From Cristatella mucedo (Eukaryota; Bryozoa; Phylactolaemata; Cristatellidae): DNA of 64,000 bases. Shown in pieces: positions 58,485 through 64,000 of the stretch. How positions within the stretch are numbered: position 1 is the first letter of the stretch; the number at the start of each line of letters is the position of its first letter. Below the pieces are notes generated by a model that was not told the origin of the DNA, ran no database searches, and worked only from the letters and a program-made list of their open reading frames with translations. A program made the translations under genes and the position numbers. The stretch lies in contig WPIO01000001.1 in assembly GCA_009760855.2 (NCBI GenBank), positions 1,101,001 to 1,165,000 on the forward strand. The letters run 5' to 3'.

Positions 58485-59859
58485 TTAACAAGGAGGTGGT
58501 GTAGGTGACTGCAGCAACACATGCTGACTTGTACTATCCGAAGTGACCTCATTAACGCAGGATAGTGAGACAAGTTCCGGGCCACTTGTCAACCAAATGA
58601 TGTTGAAGTATATGTTGAAAACGTACGACGCCAACATAGGAGCACAAAATGCCTACAAAAGAATTATGGGTAAGTCAAAAATGGGCACGATTCTTACAAC
58701 TGTCACGCAAAAGCCTACATTTAACCCGGATATTTTGCAAAAATATGAGCACAATTTAGTCCGCAGCAGTTAATGATTTAGTTGTGCATTGTTGCTTTTT
58801 TGTACCGATTTCAAACCATCCAACAATCTAAATACCGAAGCTTCTTAGACGACAGAATTTAGGGATACTTCATGATTGCGTTGATCAAGCCAACATCAGC
58901 TAAGTGTACCTTGCCTATTATGAATTAACAAAAATAGTTGATTGGTGCGAGTCTGCTAAACGGTGGAAAAAATTAGCTTCCAAACAATTCTCCTAATACA
59001 TGAGGTCCTATAGCGATGAGCATTAGTTTAATATTAGCTCTCACATCAAGCTTTTCTTAATTCGTTTTTTGCACGTAGCTCAATGCTGGTGAACCCAGAG
59101 GTCTGGTCTATATTTTACAACACAGCATGGGCGGAAGCTCTCCGTCCGGATGATTTACAGTAAAATGTTTTTATGATGACTCCATTAAAATTATGACGAG
59201 CTAAAGAACAGATCACTACGTGCTTTCAATTTCAAATCTGTCACCCAAAATTGTGAACTTATTAAGTTGTGAACTATTCGGGGCTTATCGGACTTTTCGC
59301 ACCGACTCACGTCACTAATGTATTAAGTAATGCGATATATTGATTGCAAGTCTTCTAATACTGTTAGAGCCAATCAATATGTAAATATAAAAAATAATTA
59401 AATATACAGTAGTTGAGTTTGGTTAGCTAGCCATATATTCCATGGGCTTAGCAAAGTTGCAAAACCGTATCTGGTCTTTAACTACCTTCTACTGCAGATT
59501 TTCTAGGTTGTCTAATAGCAGGCGTTGAATCCGATTTTGGTATAAAGCCTATAAATTCTCCAGGTCTCCTAGGACCAAAAAGTTGTCAAATTTATTTCAG
59601 AAAGAATGCATTACTTGATTGGGCTTGCCCTGAAATAGCATACATTTTCTGTCTTTCGTGTTAGCGAAGTTTTAACTCAATTTAGTGTATCTTCTTCTGC
59701 CTACTATTGTACTTACTGTTGCATTCTTAAATTGAAAGACCGCAAAGCCATACACGTTCGCTTGCAATGAATATATAATGTAAAGAACAAACAGCAAAAG
59801 CCAGTAGCTCCAGTAAGCGCGTGCAAGTACCGCTGGGTTGCCTTCCTGACACACCATAT
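58485..59859 (-). CDS. MARVEL-type paralogue, last two exons
   Basis: The last exon 58652-58485 (acceptor TTCTTTTGTAG, stop TAA) aligns without gaps to the last exon of the 22-31 kb gene over 32 residues, with 16 identities, including YFN, WL, GPEL and a trailing Cys. Both begin with the codons for AF. It ends TPPPC instead of PPAY, so the PPxY motif is not conserved. The exon upstream, 59859-59717 (acceptor TTTCCGTAG, donor GTAAGT), reads across a membrane helix (YWSYWLLLFVLYIIYSLQAN) to FQFKNAT and joins in phase 0, where the paralogue has CNASAFV. That exon opens in phase 1, unlike the paralogue, or its ATG (59857 or the one 10 codons upstream) is used as a start. The exons for helices 1 and 2 were not found; a gypsy remnant begins just beyond 59990. 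The gene may be diverged, incomplete or a pseudogene. Confidence 0.52.
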
Positions 59860-60049
59860 CTACGGAAATCACGGCGCTTGGGTGCATCGGAGCAGGGCTT
59901 ATAGAAGCTAATAGGTAGCAGTACCGGGCCGACGGATGGCTATGACGGTATTGACGATAAGTTGGCTATGTCGGCATTGAGTTTGGGTCACTTCACCCAG
60001 ACCTCGCTAGCCGCTTTACGCTCTGCATGGCGAAGTGCCTCACAGGTGG

Positions 60050-60400
60050 ACTAGTAGTTGAAGGACCTGCGAAATCAGGCTTCGCGACACGATTGCCGGG
60101 TGAGCGTTGGCACGTCGCGGTGCTCGCTGAGAGCCAACCTCTTTTGTCTTTCTGGCTCGAGGGCGATTTGGCATCTGCAAAATTGATTTTGGTAAAGCAA
60201 TTCCCGCTGCCTAATCTGTACCAGCTGCCCGGGCAGCGGATTGGGTAGGGATGCGTATCCTGCTGCTTGTTTATCACAACGGAATAATTGCCACAGACCC
60301 GTATTTGGGCACATGCTTGACCAGGCAAAAGTTCTTGCGGATGGGCAGAACCGGCGTACGCGCTCGCAGAGCTACACTGACTTACAAACACTTTTTGGCT
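60050..60400 (-). pseudogene. Ty3/gypsy reverse transcriptase fragment
   Basis: The minus-strand translation gives IRVCGNYSVVINKQQDTHPY followed by PI, the fingers motif (I-R-x-C-G-D-Y-x-x-x-x-N…YPLP) of Ty3/gypsy reverse transcriptase with Asp replaced by Asn. Then comes CFTKINFADA (motif A, family: FTKLDL), and in another frame QIALEPERQKRLALS. A frameshift sits right after motif A. The YxDD region is missing. It belongs with the gag remnant at 61.4-62.1 kb, split by an S1 SINE. Confidence 0.72.
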
Positions 60401-60683
60401 ATACCAGCGTCGTAAGCCTGTCCTAACTCGTCTAAGGTGGCTAACGGCACATGTCGGGATTTAAAGAAGCAAGGCCGCGCGACCTTGTTAAAACGCTTCC
60501 AGTCTAAAGTCGTTTGACTCATTTATTCTCGAAATAGACACGAGACTTCCTGGCGCGTCTGCAGGCAAGCCTGCTGTTTGGTTTGGTCACAGAGTAAGTG
60601 GTGGAAAATGGCAAAGACGGCTCGGTCCTCATACCTAGCAGCTCTGGTGCGTTGGAGCGATTATACCAAGATTTGCTGTTCCA

Positions 60684-61046
<363 letters not shown>

Positions 61047-61439
61047 TTGCGTCGCGGCCGGACAGATTTAGATAAGGCACCTTCGCACTATGAATCTTAG
61101 GGACTTCTCGCATGGGGACGCGAAGCCGGACGTAAAGGCATTGGCCGTAGCAGTGGCCTGAACTTGGCCCGGAACGTGCAAGGTGTGCTTGTTAGCGGAC
61201 TCTTAGCGGCCACGTCCTGAGACAAGCGAAGACTTGCCCGGCTGCTAGAAGACGGAAACTTGCACATGTAACTTGCCGCCGATCAGGTATCAATCGCGAA
61301 TGAGATTTTGATTTCGTTCAGTCGAATAGACTGTCTCGATTGGGTGGCGTTTGGAATACGCTGTACTGAAGGGCTCTCAGTGATCGTGCTGATGGCCCGC
61401 GACATTGCACTTTCAGAAAACCACCTCGAAGTACCCGGC
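61047..61439 (-). other. Probably gypsy remnant, unreadable
   Basis: It lies between the gag-like and reverse transcriptase-like parts on the minus strand, where protease should be. I could not read a DTG/DSG motif. Confidence 0.25.
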
Positions 61440-62130
61440 TTCAGAAAAGAAATTGCTCGATGCCTTTCGAAAACTGCAGTTCAGTTTCTGCGACAATCCT
61501 TAGCGCTGCCACAGGTCCAGTACAAGTCCTCAGCGAGGACCGGTACGGCGTGGGCGGGCTGGCTGCGAGCCACCGCCTCAGGCTTGGCCTTCGAATCGCC
61601 GCCGCCCTAGCCGGCCGAGTAGACCGCCGCAGATCTGTGAAATGCTGAGATAGAGTGCAGAGCGGCTTCGAGCTCTTACCGGCACTGGTCGGCTGTAAAT
61701 CGCGATAACGTGCCGGATACTGCTGACGCAATGGCTCTCGCGAGCGACGTTGACTCCTCCGCTTTCACCTCTGAATCTGAATGGAGGGAGCGAAGGAAGC
61801 CGCGTCGCCGTTATTTGGAAGCGGCACTTTTGAGACTCTATTCATTGCCCACGACGCACGTGAATTGTATGCGCAGTCCATCCAGCGGGTCCTCGATGGA
61901 CGCGAAATTTTGTGATCGATGCCGACTCGCCTTGGCGAATGTGGGCGGCCAACTCGTGCACAAACTTCGCAAGCGTTTCGGAGCGATTCCGACCAGTATC
62001 TGCGTCTATTTTGAATGAGAAAAAATTTAGGTTGAAACTGCATGCTCTTGTAGTCTTCGAACTGCCTAAGGTTCAAATCGCTTACATCAAGCGCAGGGTT
62101 TGCTTTGAAACGTTACTTCACTGTAATTTG
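61440..62130 (-). pseudogene. Ty3/gypsy gag-like remnant
   Basis: GC-rich. Minus-strand frames give FVHELAAHIRQGESASI and then, in a neighbouring frame, IEDPLDGLRIQFTCVVGNE, which follows the gag pattern (F…L..LA..C.FG…L.DRFVCG). Further on are KAEESTSLARAIASA and a vague knuckle-like YWTCGSAKDCRR. Position upstream of the reverse transcriptase fragment on the same strand supports gag. Frameshifted throughout. Confidence 0.42.
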
Positions 62131-62819
62131 AATAATACCGAGACTGGCTGACGAGAAATACTTGCACAAGTTGTTCGTCGGGCACAAAGTGTGTCTCTGC
62201 GAACGCGTTAAATCGCTCGCAGTAGTCTGTTTACAGCTCTACGATAGAATATAAGGCTTCGAAATTCTAGATCGTTGCTTGAAAACACCGGTCTGCTGCT
62301 TTCAGCTAAATACGTTGTAATGGGGTAAGCAGAGCGTGGATCCGCTTCTCGTGCTAGCCATGCATGAGCCTCAACTTCCTGTCTGCATGTCGAATCGTTG
62401 CTGAAAAAGCTCTTCCATTTTCCCTCTGGGCCATCTCAGAGGGAGCTGGATTCCGTGAGAGTCGATATCGTTCTCGTTGCCATTATTTTTGCGTATTCCG
62501 TGGTTGAAAGACCGCTAGCAAAACGCATTGAATTGGAATAACTTAGCTCCGGAGAGAGTGCAAATAGATGTCGGGTGGCTGGCACGACACAGCCATGCCC
62601 CGTGGTAATTAGAGCGCCTCAATACATCAAAGTAAGTTAAGGCTGGTTGGTAGCAGTACCAAGCCTTAGAGCAAATTGCATCCAGGTTGACCAGTCGGGT
62701 AACGCCTGAAGGCTTGGAGAACCATCTCGTGGGATTGGGCCATTCGGGTAACACCCGAGTGGCTGCGAGAGGCAATCAGCATCGTGTGGCAGCCTGTTCC
62801 TTAACGCTTAAAAAATAGC
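62131..62819. other. Nothing recognised
   Basis: Could include the 5' part or LTR of the minus-strand gypsy remnant, but no repeat pair was found. A minus-strand frame at 62515-62775 has no recognisable features. Confidence 0.3.
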
Positions 62820-62940
62820 TTATTTAACAGCCTTATTTGTATAGCGGCAGAGAAGCCCTAACGGCTAAAACCACCGCTTGCAGTAGGCAATTAAAGATCA
62901 CCTACTGCAGGATTCTAACCCAAGTCATCAGTCACAGCCA
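62820..62940 (-). mobile_element. SINE family S2, head truncated
   Basis: On the minus strand: 'gggttagaatcctgcagtag' (B box), then 'gcaagcggtggttttagccg', 'ttagggcttctctgccgcta' and 'tacaaataaggctgttaaat'. It matches the 25.7-kb copy closely across the core. Confidence 0.7.
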
Positions 62941-63052
62941 GGCCGTAGGTTTGAAGAGCATACGTTGTATTATTGCAATTACTATGCAATCATAAAATGT
63001 ATCCTCTTCGACCAAGCGGCCCGTACTTGAAGATGCACCAAATACACTAGAA

Positions 63053-63993
63053 GTGAATGCGATGAAAGCGATGGAAGTGATGAAAGCGATGGAAGTGATG
63101 ACAGCGATAGAAGTGATGACAGCGATAGAAGTGATGAAAGCGATAGAAGTGATGAAAGCGATAGAAGTGATGAAAGCGATAGAAGCGATGAAAGCGATAG
63201 AAGCGATGAAAGCGATAGAAGCGATGAAAGCGATAGAAGCGATGAAGAAGTGATGGAAGTGATGATAGAAGCGATGAAAGCGATAGAAGTGATGAAAGCG
63301 ATGGAAGTGATGAAAGCGATAGAAGCGATGAAAGCGATAGAAGTGATGAAAGCGATGGAAGTGATGAAAGCGATAGAAGTGATGAAAGCGATAGAAGTGA
63401 TGAAAGCGATAGAAGTGATGAAAGCGATAGAAGTGATGAAAGCGATAGAAGTGATGAAAGCGATAGAAGTGATGAAAGCGATAGAAGTGATGAAAGCGAT
63501 AGAAGTGATGAAAGCGATAGAATGATGAAAGCGATAGAAGTGATGAAAGCGATAGAAGTGAGCGATAGAGTGCGATGGAAGTGATGAAAGCGATGGAAGT
63601 GATGAAAGCGATAGAAGTGATGAAAGCGATGGAAGTGATGAAAGCGATAGAAGCGATGAAAGCGATAGAAGCGATGAAAGCGATAGAAGTGATGAAAGCG
63701 ATGGAAGTGATGAAAGCGATAGAAGTGATGAAAGCGATGGAAGTGATGAAAGCGATAGAAGCGATGAAAGCGATGGAAGTGATGAAAGCGATAGAAGCGA
63801 TGAAAGCGATAGAAGTGATGAAAGCGATGGAAGTGATGAAAGCGATAGAAGTGATGAAAGCGATAGAAGTGATGAAAGCGATAGAAGTGATGAAAGCGAT
63901 AGAAGTGATGAAAGCGATAGAAGTGATGAAAGCGATGGAAGTGATGAAAGCGATGGAAGCGATGAAAGCGATAGAAGTGATGAAAGCGAGCAT
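63053..63993. repeat. 18-bp minisatellite (GATGAAAGCGATAGAAGT)n, ~52 copies
   Basis: The array runs to within a few bases of the right edge. Units differ almost only by two transitions (GATAGAAG versus GATGGAAG, and AAGT versus AAGC), plus a few deletions near 63245, 63520 and 63560. The 18-bp unit is open in five of six frames: D-E-S-D-R-S and M-K-A-I-E-V on plus, and T-S-I-A-F-I, L-L-S-L-S-S and F-Y-R-F-H-H on minus. The long ORFs over it (one of 353 codons on minus) are therefore expected from the repeat alone. Upstream of it (63000-63052) the plus frame MKAMEV continues back through KRPVLEDAPNTLEVNA to a stop at about 62993, with no convincing start or splice site. Confidence 0.93.
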
Positions 63994-64000
63994 TAGCTAA

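Noticed and set aside
62932-63993. 353-codon minus-strand ORF over the right-edge repeat
   Set aside because: The 18-bp unit has no stops in any minus frame, so a long ORF is automatic; the predicted protein is pure repeat.

Overview
This window looks like nuclear DNA of an invertebrate animal. It is AT-rich overall with a few GC-rich blocks, carries spliced exons with GT-AG junctions, and encodes animal-type domains (F5/8 type C and MARVEL). Most of the rest is decayed transposon sequence: L2/CR1-type LINEs, tRNA-derived SINEs, Ty3/gypsy remnants, a Tc1-like fragment and a small TIR element. There are no bacterial-style operons, CRISPR arrays or phage modules. I cannot name the species.

Cellular genes are few. 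At 1.16-1.97 kb (+) three exons give the C-terminal F5/8 type C (discoidin) domain of a gene that starts outside the window, with a poly(A) signal at 2012. On the minus strand, exons at 31.03-31.21, 27.28-27.37 and 22.17-22.35 kb join in phase 0 into a four-helix MARVEL-type membrane protein with a C-terminal PPAY motif; a second, mutually incompatible third-helix exon lies at 30.86-30.96 kb. A paralogous last exon (50% identical over the conserved 32 residues) and one upstream exon lie at 58.5-59.9 kb (-). At 50.2-51.7 kb (-) there is a stop-ridden coding remnant that resembles an F-BAR domain.

The repeats form a layered record. LINE-A (ATT-repeat tail) and LINE-B (TACAT-type tail) are both L2-like and occur as many 5'-truncated copies in both orientations. 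The best reverse transcriptase is in LINE-A at 37.3-38.9 kb (-). SINE family S1 has a tRNA-like head, and its 3' half copies the LINE-A terminal stem-loop. SINE family S2 has a different tRNA-like head and core. At 19.4-20.75 kb insertions are nested three deep (LINE-A in S1 in LINE-B), and the interrupted LINE-B reading frame can be followed across. Ty3/gypsy remnants lie at 9.9-10.7 kb (+; gag, zinc knuckle, protease) and 60.0-62.1 kb (-; gag, reverse transcriptase). A TIR element is present as an 838-bp copy (47.5-48.3 kb) and a 345-bp internally deleted copy (15.4-15.8 kb).

Simple-sequence structure is prominent: two inverted repeats closed by (TA)n loops (25.0-25.4 and 35.6 kb), a 230-bp (TA)n tract forming the tail of an S1 SINE (60.7 kb), an 11-bp minisatellite (36.85 kb), and an 18-bp minisatellite of about 0.94 kb that fills the right edge and is open in five of six frames. 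Degenerate satellite-like sequence occupies 5.0-7.2 kb and, apparently inverted, 17.3-18.5 kb. No complete known pathway is encoded here. The most interesting items are the alternative MARVEL exon, the shared LINE/SINE 3' hairpin, the recurrent LINE-B inverted junction and the TIR element with its cargo ORF.
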